A stretch of 64,000 nt of DNA from Pseudomonas sp. R4-35-07 (GCF_003852235.1 NZ_CP027732.1:2852001-2916000); one strand, 5' to 3'; shown: positions 25,375 to 34,872, counted from the first letter of the stretch. Numbers and translations: made by a program. The notes: generated by a model not told the origin, from the letters alone.

Positions 25375-26718
25375 TCAGTTCAGCGAACGGCTGACATCAC
25401 GCAGGCGCACGTCGTTCAGGTTGCCAGTGGAGGCCAACAGGTGCAACTGAGCCATCAGAATGGCATAGCGCTGTTGGACCAGACGTTGCTGGGTATCGGT
25501 GACCACCTGTTGGGCGTCCAGCACATCGGTGTTGATACGCGAGCCGGCTTCGAAGCCGTGGGTCACGGCGGCGAGGTTGATCTGGCTGGAGTTCAGCACC
25601 TGCTTGAGTGCCCGGTATTGGCTTATGCCGTTCGTGACTTGCAGGTAGGCCTGACGCGCCATCAGCCCGGCGTTGCGGCGCGCCTCTTCCACTTCATCCG
25701 CCGCCTTGCTTTGCAGTGCGTGAGCTTCGCGCACGCGGCTGCTGGTGCGACCGCCGCTGTAAAGTGGAACGCTCAACTTGACCCCTACCACGGTCTGGTT
25801 ATAGCGATTTTGCGGCAATGTGACGTCGTACACATCACCGCCGACCGAAGCGAAGCGGCCATGGGCGGCGATCAGGTCAAGGGTCGGCAAGTGGCCGGCC
25901 CGTTCCTTGTCGATGTCCATTTCAGCCAGGCGCTGGGCAATCTGTGCCGACTGCACGGCCAGGTTGCCTTGTTGCGCGGTGCTGTCCCAATCACCTATGG
26001 CGGCGGGCATTGGGGCACTGAACTGCGGCTCTTTGCTTGACCACGGGCGCGCCTGTGTGGCGGTCAATTGGGTGAGTGTTTCGTTGGCAATGTCCAATGC
26101 GCCACGCGCGCCAATCTGTTCGGCAAATGCCTGGTCATACTTGGCCTGCACCTGTGCGAGCGTGTTGGCGGTGGTGGCGCCATCGGCCAGCAGTCGTTGG
26201 CTGCGGTCCAGACGCTCACGCAGCGTTTGCAGTTGTTGCGTGCGTGTATTCAACAGTTCCTGGTTGAGCAGTACATCGAAATAAGCGCGGGCAACGCGCA
26301 GCATCAGGTCCTGGCGCGCCTGTTCCGTGTGGACTTCACTGGCGCTGATCAAGAGCTTGCTCTGATCGTGGGCAATCACGTTCTGCCAGCGCAGCAGTGG
26401 TTGTGTAAGGACCACCGCGTAGGCGTTGGTGTTATTGCGATTGCGGTGGTAGTCGGATGAATCCTCGGCATCGACCCAGGCCGCGCCGCCGGTGACAGAC
26501 AGGTCCGGCAGCAGGTCGGCGCGGCTTTGCGGTTCCTTTTCCGCCGTGGCCAATTGCTGGGCCTGTGCAGCGGCGAACTGCATGTCATGGGTCAGCGCCT
26601 TTTGGTAGAGGTGATACAGGTCATCTGCCGACACCTGTGCGGGCGCGCAGGTCAGGGCCAGCAAGCACAGGGGCGTGAGCAGTGTGGTGGTGTCGAGACG
26701 CAGGCCTGGAATACGCAA
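25375..26718 (-). CDS. TolC-type outer-membrane efflux channel of the lipid-amine-like cluster
   Basis: This 447-residue TolC/OEP protein starts at a TTG (26718) with GGAG eight bases upstream. It has a signal peptide ending near CAPAQVSADD and two OEP repeats rich in coiled-coil heptads. Unlike OprN there is no lipobox, so it is closer to the TolC/AprF group. It is the last gene of the minus-strand cluster, 22 bp behind the EmrB-type pump. With EmrA and EmrB it forms a dedicated tripartite exporter across both membranes, presumably for the cluster's product. Confidence 0.88.
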   Translation of the reverse strand: MRIPGLRLDTTTLLTPLCLLALTCAPAQVSADDLYHLYQKALTHDMQFAAAQAQQLATAEKEPQSRADLLPDLSVTGGAAWVDAEDSSDYHRNRNNTNAYAVVLTQPLLRWQNVIAHDQSKLLISASEVHTEQARQDLMLRVARAYFDVLLNQELLNTRTQQLQTLRERLDRSQRLLADGATTANTLAQVQAKYDQAFAEQIGARGALDIANETLTQLTATQARPWSSKEPQFSAPMPAAIGDWDSTAQQGNLAVQSAQIAQRLAEMDIDKERAGHLPTLDLIAAHGRFASVGGDVYDVTLPQNRYNQTVVGVKLSVPLYSGGRTSSRVREAHALQSKAADEVEEARRNAGLMARQAYLQVTNGISQYRALKQVLNSSQINLAAVTHGFEAGSRINTDVLDAQQVVTDTQQRLVQQRYAILMAQLHLLASTGNLNDVRLRDVSRSLN

Positions 26719-26740
26719 GGGGTGTGCTCCACTGAAAAAT

Positions 26741-28258
26741 TTATCGACTGACGAGGCTTCTACGCATCATCAGCACCATTGGAATACCGATGGCCATCAC
26801 GGCTCCCAAGGTGCCGAACAACATGCTGAACGCCAGCATTTGCCCCTGCTCGCGCGCTTGCAGGTAAGGCATCAGGGCTATGGCTTGCTGATGGCTGGCC
26901 AGGCCCAGGGAGAGAAACAACGGGTCGGTCTCCACGCCTGCCCAGCCGCTCGCGACGAGACTGGATTCGGTGACGTGTTCGGAGAGCAGGCGATAACGCT
27001 CCCACGAGAATCGCGTGAGCAGCGTGGCGGCGATGGCGATGCCGACACTGCCGCCCAGCTGGCGCATCAGATTCAGGACCCCCGAGGCGCCGGAGATCAA
27101 TGTCAGCGGCAGGCGGCGCATCGCCAAGTTGGTCAGCGGTACGAAGATCATGCCCAGGCCCAGGCCACGGATCACCAGGGGCCAGTAAAGCGTGTCCGGG
27201 TTACTGTCGAGGGTGAACTGGGTGTGCAGGAACATGGCATAGCAGTACATCACGATGCCCAAGGTCACGAACACGCGCTCGTCGATCCTGTTTTCCTGGG
27301 ACAGCTTGCCGATCACCAGGGTGCTGATGGCGCTGGCCACCGCACCTGGAAAAATCACCAGTCCGCTCTGGTAGGCGCTTTGTGCCAATAAGGTCTGCAG
27401 GAACAGCGGCACCATGAACAGGGTGCTGTACAGCCCGAAACCCACGCAAAAGGCACAAATGCATCCCATCAGGAATTCACGGTTCTGAAACAGCGCGACA
27501 TTGACGATGGGGTTGGTCACCCGCCGTTCCCACCAGAAGAAGCCCACCAGGCTGAAGCTGCTGAGCAACAGGCAGGCGACGGTCCAGTTGGACGCCATCC
27601 AGTCCCAATGTTCGCCGCGCTCGAGCAGGATCTGCAGGCTACCGACCCCCAGAGCCAGCAAGCAGAAGCCGCTGTAGTCGACGCTGCTGGGTTTTTGCTC
27701 GTTAGGCGAGTCGCTGATACACAGCCAGCACAGCAGCAGGGCCACGGCGCCGATCGGCAGGTTGATCAGGAAGATCCAATGCCACGACAACGTGTCGATC
27801 AGGTAGCCGCCGACGGTCGGGCCCAGAGTCGGCCCCATCATCACGCCCACGCCGTACAACGCCATGCCGCTGCTGACCTTTTCCTTGGGGAACACGTCGT
27901 AGATGATTGCCTGGGAAATACCCAGCAACCCGCCGCCTGCCAGGCCTTGCAACACCCGGAACGCGACCAGTTGCCACAGTTCGGCCGACAGTGCGCAACC
28001 CAGGGATGCCAGCACGAATACTGCAGTTGATACCAGGTAATAGGTACGCCGCCCAAACCACGCCGACAGCCAGCCACTGACCGGCAGAATGACCACGTTG
28101 GCCACGACGTAACCGGTGGAGACCCAGGAAATTTCATCGACCGAGGCACCGTAGGTGCCCATCAGGCTGGGAATCGCCACGTTGACGATGGTGACATCCA
28201 GCAACTCCATCATCGACACCAGCGTGACGGTGAACGCAATCAGGTAGGGCGACCTCAT
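26741..28258 (-). CDS. DHA2-type MFS efflux pump (EmrB/QacA family)
   Basis: This 505-residue integral membrane protein has 14 predicted hydrophobic segments. Motifs include LDVTIVNVAIPSLMG in TM1 (DHA2 signature) and GWLSAWFGRRTYYL as the MFS motif A loop. The C motif is seen in GPTLGPTVGGYLID. It overlaps the EmrA-type adaptor by 4 bp (ATGA) and is followed by the TolC-type channel, giving a complete EmrAB-TolC set. Drug:H+ antiport is the family mechanism. Co-localisation with the biosynthetic genes suggests it exports or confers self-resistance to their product. Confidence 0.92.
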   Translation of the reverse strand: MRSPYLIAFTVTLVSMMELLDVTIVNVAIPSLMGTYGASVDEISWVSTGYVVANVVILPVSGWLSAWFGRRTYYLVSTAVFVLASLGCALSAELWQLVAFRVLQGLAGGGLLGISQAIIYDVFPKEKVSSGMALYGVGVMMGPTLGPTVGGYLIDTLSWHWIFLINLPIGAVALLLCWLCISDSPNEQKPSSVDYSGFCLLALGVGSLQILLERGEHWDWMASNWTVACLLLSSFSLVGFFWWERRVTNPIVNVALFQNREFLMGCICAFCVGFGLYSTLFMVPLFLQTLLAQSAYQSGLVIFPGAVASAISTLVIGKLSQENRIDERVFVTLGIVMYCYAMFLHTQFTLDSNPDTLYWPLVIRGLGLGMIFVPLTNLAMRRLPLTLISGASGVLNLMRQLGGSVGIAIAATLLTRFSWERYRLLSEHVTESSLVASGWAGVETDPLFLSLGLASHQQAIALMPYLQAREQGQMLAFSMLFGTLGAVMAIGIPMVLMMRRSLVSR

Positions 28259-29322
28259 AGCGTCTGGCTGCCGTTGTGGTGTGTGGCGACTTCAACAAAG
28301 GCACTCATGCCCGGGCTCAACAGCGCCTTGTAGTTATCCGGTACACCGGTAAGCACGATGCGCACCTGCACACGCTGAACCACCTTGGTGAAGTTGCCCG
28401 TGGCGTTTTCCTGGGGCAGCAAGGAGAATTTCGCCCCGGTGGCCGGTGCCAGGCTTTCGACGACGCCGTCGAAGGTGTGCCCGGGGAACGCATCTACGGT
28501 GACCCGGGCATTCTGGCCGACGCGTACGCGGCCCACCTGGGTCTCCTTGAAGTTGGCGGTGATCCACAGCGGGTCGGTTGCAATCAGGCTCATGAGCTTT
28601 TGGCCGGCAACCACGAACTGGCCGGGCTCCACCTCTTTTTTCGAGACAATGCTGCGCATCGGCGCGGTCTGGCGGGCGTCGTTCAGCTTGATCCTGGCTT
28701 GTTCCATTTCGGCTTGCGCGGCGGCGATCCGGTAGTCCTGCACCTTGAGTTCAGCCTTGTTGGCCAAGGTGCTTTGAGCGGCGGCCTGAGTATTACTGCG
28801 CGCCACTTCCTGAGCATGACGAAGGGCGTCGAAACGCGCCTTGGCCACTTCCTGGTCCTGGGTGCTCAGCGCGCCTTGAGCACCCAGGCGACGGGCACGT
28901 TGGTAGTCATTGCGCGCCTGCTCAAGGTTGGCACTCGACTGCGCCAGGGCCGCCTGCGCGGCTTCACGCAGGGCAACCGCACCGAGGACCTGGCTGTCCA
29001 GCGCACCCGGCCCTCCGGCGCGCCCGGCGGCGGCAAGCAACGCTTGCCATTGTGCTTCGCGCTGCTGCAGCTGGTAGTGATATTCACTGTCGCGGATCTG
29101 AAACAGCAAGTCACCGCTTTGTACTGTGACGTTGTCCGTCACCGGCACACTGATCACTACGCCCGATAGCTTGGCCCGCACCGGGATAATCACCCCATCG
29201 AGTTCTGCATTGTCGGTACTCACGTAGGTGCTGGAATACTGCCAGCGCTGCCAGCCCAACATCAGCAGCCCGCCCACCACGACGCCGCACAGCGTCAGTT
29301 TTACCAGCTTGCCTTTGGTCAT
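28255..29322 (-). CDS. EmrA/HlyD-type membrane-fusion protein
   Basis: This is a protein of 355 residues from the ATG at 29322 (MTKGKLVKLTLCGVVVGGLLML). That start is preferred over the TTG 33 bp upstream because GGGAG sits 6 bases before it. It has one N-terminal anchor helix, a lipoyl/barrel half (YVSTDNAELDGVIIPVRAKLSGVV), a long coiled-coil hairpin (about residues 85-190), and the second lipoyl half. It couples the EmrB-type pump to the TolC channel. It lies 29 bp behind the DUF3050 gene in the cluster operon. Confidence 0.92.
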   Translation of the reverse strand: MTKGKLVKLTLCGVVVGGLLMLGWQRWQYSSTYVSTDNAELDGVIIPVRAKLSGVVISVPVTDNVTVQSGDLLFQIRDSEYHYQLQQREAQWQALLAAAGRAGGPGALDSQVLGAVALREAAQAALAQSSANLEQARNDYQRARRLGAQGALSTQDQEVAKARFDALRHAQEVARSNTQAAAQSTLANKAELKVQDYRIAAAQAEMEQARIKLNDARQTAPMRSIVSKKEVEPGQFVVAGQKLMSLIATDPLWITANFKETQVGRVRVGQNARVTVDAFPGHTFDGVVESLAPATGAKFSLLPQENATGNFTKVVQRVQVRIVLTGVPDNYKALLSPGMSAFVEVATHHNGSQTL

Positions 29323-29351
29323 GAGGTACTCCCTGTAATTGCGCGTCTGTG

Positions 29352-30167
29352 TCAAGCAGGCTCAGAAACGGTTTCGACCTCACGCACAGGGCGGTCCGCA
29401 GTGGAATGGGCCTTGTCCAGCAGGAACTGGTGCACGCTGTTCCACAGCTCGATCCGTGAATTGATCGCGGTCTTGGCACTCTCGACCATATGCAGGTGTT
29501 GCGCGGGTGTGGTGACGATCTCGGCGATGATGCGCTTGGCTGCCGGACCGTGGTCGTCGCCGTCCATTTCGATGTGGCGCTTCAAGTAGTACGTGAGCAT
29601 CGGTACATCATGTTCACTGACCGACCATTGCGACAGCAGTCGGCCAAACATATCGGGGATGATGTCTTCACGACCAAAGAAAAAGTACGCCAGCACCGCT
29701 TCGGTCGTGCCGTGTTGTGCAATGTCGAGGGTTTGGCACATGAACACTTTCGCCGCCGTTGGGATAGCCGGGTCGTTGAGCGCCTTTGCCAGGGGAACCT
29801 GGGCCTTGATCGCTGCCAGGAAGCGGCGGAATACCGTGCTGTCGGCACCGATTTCATCCATGGCGGTGAGGTACAGGTCCAAGTGGCTGATAAAACCGCC
29901 ATTGGGGTGCTCGTCGGTTTCTTCGCCGACCACGATTTCATTGATCAGACGGGCGGCGGTGATGTGTACCGGCGGCACCCAGGGCAACTCCACACAGGTA
30001 AGGTCGCGCTGGATGCGCTTGAGCAAGGTCATGAAGTCCCATACGGCGAACACATGAAACTCCATCAGCGTGCGCACGTCTTCGAGGGTGCGGATGTTTG
30101 CAAACAGCGGATGGCTGAACAGCTGTTCGCGTTCGGTTTCAATGTGGCTATCGATGTTAAAAGGCAT
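29352..30167 (-). CDS. DUF3050 family protein, possible haem-oxygenase-like metal oxidase
   Basis: This 271-residue helical protein fits DUF3050: HPLFANIRTLEDVRTLMEFHVFAVWDFMTLLK near the N-terminus is the family hallmark. Candidate metal ligands are Glu 36/His 38 (MEFHVF), Glu 77 or 82-83 (NEIVVGEE), Glu 156, and His 198, Asp 202 and His 206 in RHIEMDGDDHG. The last resembles, with spacing off by one, the HxxxDxxH helix of haem-oxygenase-like di-iron oxidases such as CADD or SznF. This similarity is my inference. It is encoded between the desaturase and the exporter genes, so a tailoring oxidation in the pathway is plausible. No confirmed function is known to me for DUF3050. Confidence 0.78.
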   Translation of the reverse strand: MPFNIDSHIETEREQLFSHPLFANIRTLEDVRTLMEFHVFAVWDFMTLLKRIQRDLTCVELPWVPPVHITAARLINEIVVGEETDEHPNGGFISHLDLYLTAMDEIGADSTVFRRFLAAIKAQVPLAKALNDPAIPTAAKVFMCQTLDIAQHGTTEAVLAYFFFGREDIIPDMFGRLLSQWSVSEHDVPMLTYYLKRHIEMDGDDHGPAAKRIIAEIVTTPAQHLHMVESAKTAINSRIELWNSVHQFLLDKAHSTADRPVREVETVSEPA

Positions 30168-30214
30168 AGGTGCTCCTGCGGCCTGAGGGTTCAGGCGGAA
30201 AATCCATGGGGAAA

Positions 30215-31174
30215 TTAAGGGTGTTTGTCGTTCAGCGTGTTTCCACGATAGGGGTGGCGACTGCAGGCGTATCGGAAGGACCGAACGAAGTGCTTTTCAA
30301 GCAGGTATTGCCGGCCTGCATACCATCCCGCGTCCAACAGGTGGCGGTGTACCTGGGGCAGTCGCCAGCACGGCACTGCGGGATAAAAATGATGCTCCAG
30401 GTGAAAATTCGAGCCGGCGTGCAGCCAGGTGTTGAAGCGCGAAGTGCGTGAGCGCGCTGGCGGCTGTTGATGGCCCGCTTCGAAAGCATGTTCCTGATAG
30501 GCATTGACCGCCGAGATCAGGAACGCCACCGCCAGGCTCAAGGAAAACCCCAGAAGCAGCCCGTCGATGCGCCAGATAGCCAGCCCGTAAAGGCTGAGCC
30601 ATCCAGCCTGGCAGGCAATATTGCAGCGAGCCAGCCGTTGCACCTCGATCGCACTCAGCGGCAGTGGCGAGGGCGTGTTCAGTGGGCCGAAGGCCAGGCG
30701 CCAAGTGGCCTGCAGATAGCGCAGGGTGGCGACCAGGCGCGACAGCATGATGCGGCTTGCCAGCGTGTGGTAACGCGAAAAGAGCCGGTAGTCCGGGTCC
30801 TTCTCGCTGTTGCTGTAACGATGGTGTTGCCAATGGTCCACGAAATAACCGGTCACACAGAACCCTGGCAGCAACGAACTGGTGGCAATGCCCAAGTAGC
30901 AACTGTGCAAGGGGTTCGCACTCAAGTTGAAGTGAAAACCTTCATGCCCAAGGATCGCTTGCAGAAACAACCCATATCCGGCCAATACCACCAACGGCGA
31001 GCACACCAGCACCCAAAAAACGGAGGAGGTGCTCACCACCCACACAAACAGTGCGAGAGGTAACAGGTAGAGACTCAAGGCGTAGGCAATGATCAGCAAG
31101 GATTCTCCTGATCGGGCCCTGAACAAGGCACGGTCGAGGCGGACCTGGGGTTTGGGATGCGGGTGGCTGGCCAT
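30215..31174 (-). CDS. Membrane fatty-acid desaturase
   Basis: This 319-residue integral membrane di-iron desaturase has the three histidine boxes HEGFH (77-81), HWQHH (114-118) and HLEHH (258-262), with four to six hydrophobic segments between. The family inserts double bonds or hydroxyls into acyl chains using O2 and an electron donor. The context is a biosynthetic operon with a thioester reductase and aminotransferase, so the substrate is likely the pathway's acyl chain rather than bulk membrane lipid. It follows the SDR gene by 10 bp and precedes DUF3050 by 47 bp. Confidence 0.9.
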   Translation of the reverse strand: MASHPHPKPQVRLDRALFRARSGESLLIIAYALSLYLLPLALFVWVVSTSSVFWVLVCSPLVVLAGYGLFLQAILGHEGFHFNLSANPLHSCYLGIATSSLLPGFCVTGYFVDHWQHHRYSNSEKDPDYRLFSRYHTLASRIMLSRLVATLRYLQATWRLAFGPLNTPSPLPLSAIEVQRLARCNIACQAGWLSLYGLAIWRIDGLLLGFSLSLAVAFLISAVNAYQEHAFEAGHQQPPARSRTSRFNTWLHAGSNFHLEHHFYPAVPCWRLPQVHRHLLDAGWYAGRQYLLEKHFVRSFRYACSRHPYRGNTLNDKHP

Positions 31175-31184
31175 TGGCTACGGC

Positions 31185-32012
31185 TTACTCGATCAGTTCA
31201 GGTTTGAGTGCCAGGTGGCCGCCACGCGTGAGCGTGCGCAGGCGCAGGGCGATAAAAGTATCAATCACGCTTGGCATGCAGCGCGCGGTGTACATGGCCA
31301 GCGTGCCCATGAACGTCAGCCCACGGTTGCGCAGGCCATTTTTCTGGCAGGCGCGCACCAGGCCGGCAGCGGCTGCCTCCAGTTTTTCTTCCAGCGACAG
31401 CAGGGTCTTGTCACCCCACTTGAACGTCACCAGGCGCTTGACCGACAGGCCCACACGCTGCGCCGGCAAGTGGATTGCAGTGTCAATGAACCCCGGGTAC
31501 ACCGTGACCACGTCGAGTTCGCCGCGGTACTGCATGCGCAACACATCCGAATAAGCGCTCAGTGCACGTTTGCTGGCAGCGTAGGCGGCCACGTAGGGCG
31601 CGTTCACCAGCGCGAACAGTGACGACACGTTGACCACTTTGCCGCGTTTGCGCAGCAACCCCGGCAGGAACCCCGAGACCAATTGCCATGGTGCGAACAG
31701 ATTCACATCGACCGCGCGGGTCACTTCATCGGTAACGCCGGTTTCGCCGCGTTCCAGGGTCAGGATGCCGGCGTTATTGACCAAAATGTCGATGTCACCG
31801 AAATCGGTGCTGATGGCACTGATTGCGGCGGCCAGAGCGTGACGGTCGCACAGGTCGACTTGATAAAACGCGTCCAGCAGGCTGCCCTCCTGCGGCGTAA
31901 GTATGTCTAGACCAATCACCGTGGCGCCCTGTTGCTTGAGCTTGCTGGCGGTCGCCAAGCCCAGGCCGCGCGCGGTACCGGTGATTACGATGATTTTTCC
32001 GAGCAGGTTCAT
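31185..32012 (-). CDS. Short-chain dehydrogenase/reductase
   Basis: This 275-residue classical SDR starts at the ATG at 32012, which overlaps the upstream acyl-CoA dehydrogenase stop by 4 bp. It shows TGTARGLG (11-18), NNAG (79-82), catalytic Ser 130 and YAASK with Tyr 144 and Lys 148. The C-terminal extension (GLRNRGLTFMGTLAMYTARCMP) resembles SDRs that act on acyl or steroid-like hydrophobic substrates. In the cluster it could reduce a keto group or oxidise a hydroxyl on the acyl chain. Confidence 0.9.
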   Translation of the reverse strand: MNLLGKIIVITGTARGLGLATASKLKQQGATVIGLDILTPQEGSLLDAFYQVDLCDRHALAAAISAISTDFGDIDILVNNAGILTLERGETGVTDEVTRAVDVNLFAPWQLVSGFLPGLLRKRGKVVNVSSLFALVNAPYVAAYAASKRALSAYSDVLRMQYRGELDVVTVYPGFIDTAIHLPAQRVGLSVKRLVTFKWGDKTLLSLEEKLEAAAAGLVRACQKNGLRNRGLTFMGTLAMYTARCMPSVIDTFIALRLRTLTRGGHLALKPELIE

Positions 32013-33151
32013 GGGTGCGCTCCGGTCATGCTGAAGGTTGAGTCGGTCAAGTAGGTGTCGAGGTTGGTCGCCATCGAGATCTTTGCCGGGGGATGGAATT
32101 GCAGGCCGCGGCAGGCCAGTAAGCCGTTGGAACTCTGGTTGCTGGTGATGAACGCCATCCCCCCCAACATGGCGTGGGCCTGGTCGGAGAGCTGGGCAAG
32201 CCGCCGTTCGATGCCGTAGCGCACCAACAGCAGGCGGGCCAGCACATTCGGCAAGTCCTGCGGGTTGCGCTCGATATCCAGGGCTGCGCCTTCCAGTGCA
32301 CTGATCGCCAATTGCAGGTCGGCTGCCAGATCCACGCGGTGATGGGCTGTCCAGCGTGCGGCGTCGGTCACTGACTCGACCAGACCCGCGCAGGCGCCTA
32401 CATAAGACGCGCAAATCAGCAGTTCGAACCAGATAAACCCCACGGTCTGCACGTCACCCAGCAGGTGGGTGTAGCCGGCGGAAAACAGCATGCGCTCAGG
32501 CACCAGCACGTCGTTCAGGCGCACTTCGATGCTTTCAGCAGCGGCCAGGGCGCTGTTCTGCCAGAAGGCACTGCGGCTGATGCCCGATGCAGTGGCGGGA
32601 ATCAAAGCGACCATCAGTTCTTCACCCGCCGGGGTTTGGCGGATGTAGCTGGCAGTGAGCAGGTCCATCGACTGGCCGAGGCAGCAGGGCTTTTTGCTGC
32701 CGCTGAGCAGTACCCCTTCCGGGGTGTGCACCGCCTGCATGGCCGAATCGAGGATCCCGGCGCCCGAAGTGCCCTCGGCAAAACCCGACGACAGCAGCAG
32801 GCGGTTTTGTGCGACGGCGGCCAGCAACAGACCTTCGGCGCCGCCGCCGTTTTGTGTGAGTGCCAACAAGCTCGCCACGGAAAACTGGTGCATGGTGCTG
32901 GCCACCGCCAGTGAGGGCGACCGCGCGCCAATGGCGATCTGCACATGCATTGCGTCGAGGATGTCCGCACCCAGCCCGCCTGCTGCGCGGTTGACCAACA
33001 AGCCCACCGGACCATGTTGCTTGAACAGGGCGATGACGTCGCTTTGGGGGGCTTCGCGCTCGCCGGCCGGTATCGCCGCCAGACGCTCGTCAAAACCCGG
33101 GGCGTAGCGTTGAAGCAGGGCGCGCGAGCGATTCAGCAATGACAGTGACAT
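32009..33151 (-). CDS. Acyl-CoA dehydrogenase-like flavoprotein
   Basis: This 380-residue protein has the acyl-CoA dehydrogenase fold: N-terminal helical domain (VIALFKQHGPVGLLVNRAAGGLGADILDA), the middle beta domain with the FAEGTSGAGILDSAM stretch, and the C-terminal helical domain (DQAHAMLGGMAFITSNQSSNGLLACRGLQFHPP). I cannot identify the catalytic Glu with certainty. The tambjamine enzyme TamP, of the same superfamily, introduces a double bond in the fatty chain before reduction and amination; a similar role is inferred. It is coupled to the SDR gene by a 4-bp overlap and lies 3 bp after the SRPBCC gene. Confidence 0.87.
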   Translation of the reverse strand: MSLSLLNRSRALLQRYAPGFDERLAAIPAGEREAPQSDVIALFKQHGPVGLLVNRAAGGLGADILDAMHVQIAIGARSPSLAVASTMHQFSVASLLALTQNGGGAEGLLLAAVAQNRLLLSSGFAEGTSGAGILDSAMQAVHTPEGVLLSGSKKPCCLGQSMDLLTASYIRQTPAGEELMVALIPATASGISRSAFWQNSALAAAESIEVRLNDVLVPERMLFSAGYTHLLGDVQTVGFIWFELLICASYVGACAGLVESVTDAARWTAHHRVDLAADLQLAISALEGAALDIERNPQDLPNVLARLLLVRYGIERRLAQLSDQAHAMLGGMAFITSNQSSNGLLACRGLQFHPPAKISMATNLDTYLTDSTFSMTGAHP

Positions 33152-33154
33152 GGT

Positions 33155-33598
33155 TCACGCCTTCAAGTAGCTCGCCGGAAACAGGCCGGTGATGATTGAG
33201 TGGATGTTTTCCCGAATGGCCTGTGTGGCCACCGGGTCGAGCATGTCCGCAAGCATCGGAAGGCCCAGGTCGAAGCGTGATTCAAAGGTGATGATCGCGT
33301 CTTTGCCGTCCGGTAAAACCTGCCAGGTGCCGGAGAAGTGATCGACATCGCCGGCCATTTGCTCGAAATGAATCTCCCGGGTCTGAGCATTGAACGTGTC
33401 GCGCTCCTGCCACTTGAGGATGCCGCTGTGGAAGTTGACCTCCCAGGAGGTGAACGAGACCTGGTCGCTGACTTTGTTGATGGTGATGTTACGCACCGAT
33501 TTACACAGCTCGACGTACTTGCTGAAATCGCTGATCACGGCAAATACTTCATCAGCGCAGGCATGGGGAATGTGGGCCTGCACGTTGACTTCTTGCAT
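33155..33598 (-). CDS. SRPBCC / polyketide-cyclase-like (START-fold) protein
   Basis: This is a protein of 147 residues from the ATG at 33598 (MQEVNVQAHIPHACADEVFAVISDFSKYVELCKSV). It has the COQ10/polyketide-cyclase fold with a hydrophobic cavity expected to bind a lipid or aromatic intermediate. Residues such as FHSGILKWQERDTFNAQTREIHFEQMAGDVDHFSGTW match the family pattern. A longer frame to 33673 lacks family character. It sits between the aminotransferase and the acyl-CoA dehydrogenase genes with gaps of 14 and 3 bp. It could be a cyclase, or a carrier that presents the intermediate to its neighbours. Confidence 0.83.
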   Translation of the reverse strand: MQEVNVQAHIPHACADEVFAVISDFSKYVELCKSVRNITINKVSDQVSFTSWEVNFHSGILKWQERDTFNAQTREIHFEQMAGDVDHFSGTWQVLPDGKDAIITFESRFDLGLPMLADMLDPVATQAIRENIHSIITGLFPASYLKA

Positions 33599-33612
33599 GG
33601 GGGAAACTCCAT

Positions 33613-34872
33613 TCAAAGGGATGGCATTGAGGTGGTCAGCGCCTGCGCGAAGCCTTCGAGCAACCAGTTGCAATCCTGGGCGGTCAACAGCGGCGATGGC
33701 GTGAGCCTCAGCACCCGATGATCATTGAGCGAGTGGCACACAATGATTCGTTGCTCGATAAGGGCCATGACCATGTTTGCTGCGATCGACGCGTCGGCAA
33801 ATTCAAAGCCGAACAGCAAACCTGCGCTACGCAGCTCGACTCGCTCGGTCCAGCCCCGTTGTTGCAACAGCGCGCTGAAGCGGGCATGCAGGTCCTGCCC
33901 AAGCAGCCGGGCACGCGCTACCAGGTCTTCTTGCACCATCACTTGCAGCGTGGCCTGTACCGCCGCCATGGCCAGCGGATTGGCGCCGAAGGTCGAGGTA
34001 TGAACCGTGGGGTTGCGGTTGAAAGGCGCATAGATCGTAGCGCTGGCAACCATGGCACTCACCGGTACGCAGCCGCCCGACAGGCTTTTACCTACCAGCA
34101 TGATGTCGGGCACCACCTGCTCATGGTCGCAGCCCCACCAGTAGCCGGTGCGGCCCAGGCCAGACTGGATTTCATCGATAATCAGCACGGCGTCATATTG
34201 GTCGCACAGCTCGCGCACACGTTTGAGATAGCCTGGCGGCGGCAGGACCACCCCAGCTTCGGCCTGGATCGGTTCGAGGATCACGCAAGCCTTTTGCGAC
34301 GATGCCCGCAGTTGCTGCTCCAGTGCCACGCTGTCGCCAAACGGCACAAAGTCGCTGTCGCTGAGCAACCCACTGAACGGCTCGCGGTAGCTTTCGCGGC
34401 CGGTGACGGCGAGGGCACCGAGGGTCTTGCCATGGAAGCCGCCGAGAGTTGACAACGTGCGGCGGCAGCCGTTGAGGCGGGCGAGTTTAAGGCCTGCTTC
34501 AGTGGCCTCGGCGCCCGAGTTGCAAAAGAACACATACTCCAGATTGCCTGGGCAATGTGCAGCCAGTGCGTGCGCGGCAAAAGCCTGTTGCGGATTGAGC
34601 AATAGCTTGCTCGCCAGCGCATTTTTCTGCAGTTGCCGGGCGACCGCTTCCACGACCACCGGATGGCCATGGCCCAGGAAAAACACGCCGTATCCGCCGG
34701 CGTCCAAGTACTGGCGGCCTTGCTCGTCATAGATGTAGACGCCACGGCTGGACTGCTCGATCGGCAGGTTCATCAGCGAAGCGAGGCGTGCGTAGCCCGA
34801 GTTGACATGCTTGCGCAAATACTGGTCGACCTGTGCGGCGTCGATGGCGGGTTCGGCGACAAGCGGGTTCAT
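33613..34872 (-). CDS. Class III PLP-dependent aminotransferase
   Basis: This 419-residue fold-type I aminotransferase shows the phosphate-binding SGAEATEAGLKLAR (119-132), GFHGKTLGALAVTG, the PLP-ring Asp in IIDEIQSGLGRTG (Asp 233), and Schiff-base Lys 262 in LVGKSLSGG. It resembles ornithine, putrescine and fatty-aldehyde aminotransferases. Its ATG overlaps the upstream thioester-reductase-like gene by 4 bp, so the two are made in equal amounts. This pairing mirrors the fused reductase/aminotransferase enzymes TamH and PigE, which turn an acyl thioester into a primary amine. The substrate here is inferred to be a long-chain aldehyde. Confidence 0.9.
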   Translation of the reverse strand: MNPLVAEPAIDAAQVDQYLRKHVNSGYARLASLMNLPIEQSSRGVYIYDEQGRQYLDAGGYGVFFLGHGHPVVVEAVARQLQKNALASKLLLNPQQAFAAHALAAHCPGNLEYVFFCNSGAEATEAGLKLARLNGCRRTLSTLGGFHGKTLGALAVTGRESYREPFSGLLSDSDFVPFGDSVALEQQLRASSQKACVILEPIQAEAGVVLPPPGYLKRVRELCDQYDAVLIIDEIQSGLGRTGYWWGCDHEQVVPDIMLVGKSLSGGCVPVSAMVASATIYAPFNRNPTVHTSTFGANPLAMAAVQATLQVMVQEDLVARARLLGQDLHARFSALLQQRGWTERVELRSAGLLFGFEFADASIAANMVMALIEQRIIVCHSLNDHRVLRLTPSPLLTAQDCNWLLEGFAQALTTSMPSL

